Positions 5,818-6,757 of a stretch of DNA of 6,757 nt are shown here, in pieces. The DNA is from JACMOY01 sp046590855. GTDB taxonomy: Bacteria > Actinomycetota > Actinomycetes > Actinomycetales > Angustibacteraceae. The notes beneath the pieces are model-generated. The model was given only the letters and a program-made list of their open reading frames with translations, had not been told where the DNA came from and did not search any database. The first letter of the stretch is position 1. Each line of letters begins with the position of its first letter. The stretch is from contig JBKJTJ010000145.1 in the NCBI GenBank assembly GCA_046590855.1, positions 1-6,757 on the forward strand. The letters are read 5' to 3'. A program made the translations under genes and the position numbers.

Positions 5818-6757
5818 GATGCCGCCCAGCGTCGAGGCGCGTGCCACGAGCAGCGGCGTGAGCCGCTCGGGGGCGACCTGCTCGCCGGCGAGCAGCTGCA
5901 TCAGCAGGTGCACCGCCCGCACCCCCATGTCGTGCATCGGTGAGCGGATCGTCGTCAGCGCGATCGGCAGCTCGCCTGCGAGCGGCACGTCGTTGAAGCC
6001 CACGACGCCGACGTCCTCACCGACCCGCATCCCCGCGTCGCGCAGCGCGCCCATCGCCCCGATCGCGGCGAAGTCGTTGACCGCGAAGACCGCGGTGGGT
6101 GACCGGCGGGCGGTCAGCAGCCGGCGCATGCCCTCGCGCCCACCCGCGGTGTCGAAGTGGCTGTGCACGACGTGGTCGGCGTCGACGGCGACACCGGCCG
6201 CGGCGAAGGTGTCGGTGAAGCCGAGAGTGCGATCGATCCCGGTGCTGGCGTAGGGCTCGCCGGCGATCACCCCCACCGTGCGGTGACCCAGGCCGAGCAG
6301 GTGCTGGGCGGCCAGCTGACCGCCGAGGTAGTCGTCGCAGGTCACCGACGGGTAGTCCCGGGCCCGGCGCGAGACCAGGACGAAGGGCACCCCGCGCTGC
6401 GCGATCTCGGCGAGGAACCGGCCATCGACGTAGGCGTCGCCGAAGATCATCGCGTCGACCCGGCGGGCCAGCACCATCTCGGTGCGCTGACGCTGGACGA
6501 CCGGGTCGTCACCGGTGTTGGCGACGAACGTGGAGAACCCGAAGGACGCGCTGGCCTCCTCGACGCCCTCGTAGACCGTGGCCAGGACGATGTCGACCAG
6601 CCGCGGCACCAGCACCCCGATCAGGTTGCTGCGCTGGGTGCGCAGCCCGGTGGCGTGTGGGTTGGGCGTGTAGCCCAGTCGCTGGGCGATCGAGCGGATC
6701 CGCGCCGAGGGCTGCTCGCCGGCGGACCGCACGCCCGGGGTGGTCGACGGGTACAGC
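5797..6757 (-). CDS. LacI-family transcriptional repressor (5' end beyond right window edge)
   Basis: 319 residues are visible, lacking roughly the first 15-20. The frame stays open to the window edge and shows the end of the LacI DNA-binding domain: ALYPS-like entry (LYPSTTPGV), then ARIRSIAQRLGYTPNPHA and the hinge region GLRTQRSNLIGVLVP. An internal GTG further in would remove the DNA-binding helices, so it is not the start. The remainder is the periplasmic-binding-protein-like effector domain, with FVLVSRRARDYPSVTCDDYLGG, LGHRTVGVIAGEPYAS and TAVFAVNDFAAIGAMGALRDAG. Such proteins are dimeric repressors released or activated by a small ligand, often a sugar. The ligand is not readable. The gene converges on the pucR-like gene with 4 bp between stops and more likely controls genes to the right of the window than the permease operon. 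Confidence 0.93.
   Translation of the reverse strand, partial: LYPSTTPGVRSAGEQPSARIRSIAQRLGYTPNPHATGLRTQRSNLIGVLVPRLVDIVLATVYEGVEEASASFGFSTFVANTGDDPVVQRQRTEMVLARRVDAMIFGDAYVDGRFLAEIAQRGVPFVLVSRRARDYPSVTCDDYLGGQLAAQHLLGLGHRTVGVIAGEPYASTGIDRTLGFTDTFAAAGVAVDADHVVHSHFDTAGGREGMRRLLTARRSPTAVFAVNDFAAIGAMGALRDAGMRVGEDVGVVGFNDVPLAGELPIALTTIRSPMHDMGVRAVHLLMQLLAGEQVAPERLTPLLVARASTLGGIGDVSRA

Overview
The window is very GC-rich. Its coding is dense, with GTG starts, stop/start overlaps, PucR- and LacI-type regulators and actinobacterial-looking protein families. This fits a soil or plant-associated Actinomycetota; nothing visible fixes the genus. I see no rRNA, tRNA, CRISPR array, insertion sequence or phage gene. 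No stretch above about 155 bases lacks a gene.

Region 1 (about 1-4291, minus strand) is a compact five-gene operon read right to left: an APC-superfamily amino acid/amine permease, two short-chain dehydrogenases (SDR), an agmatinase-family ureohydrolase (guanidino-compound hydrolase), and the start of a NodB-type (polysaccharide deacetylase fold) hydrolase that runs off the left edge. Three of the four internal junctions are coupled: an ATGA overlap, an abutting TGA-GTG and a GTGA overlap. Only the ureohydrolase has a 41-bp leader with a clear Shine-Dalgarno sequence.

Region 2 (4292-4445) is a divergent regulatory region between the permease and a plus-strand PucR-family activator (4446-5792). 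It holds two overlapping perfect inverted repeats and a candidate promoter for each direction. The pucR-like gene looks leaderless.

Region 3 (5797-6757, minus strand) is a LacI-family repressor. It converges on the pucR-like gene with only 4 bp between the stop codons, and its N-terminus lies beyond the right edge.

My reading is inference from domain families and gene order. The permease probably imports a nitrogenous, possibly guanidino-bearing, compound. The ureohydrolase removes urea, the NodB-fold enzyme cleaves another C-N bond, the SDRs act on a hydroxyl or carbonyl group, and the divergent PucR protein controls the operon. The combination of ureohydrolase, cytoplasmic NodB hydrolase and a tandem SDR pair is not one I recognise as a described pathway, so the substrate is open.
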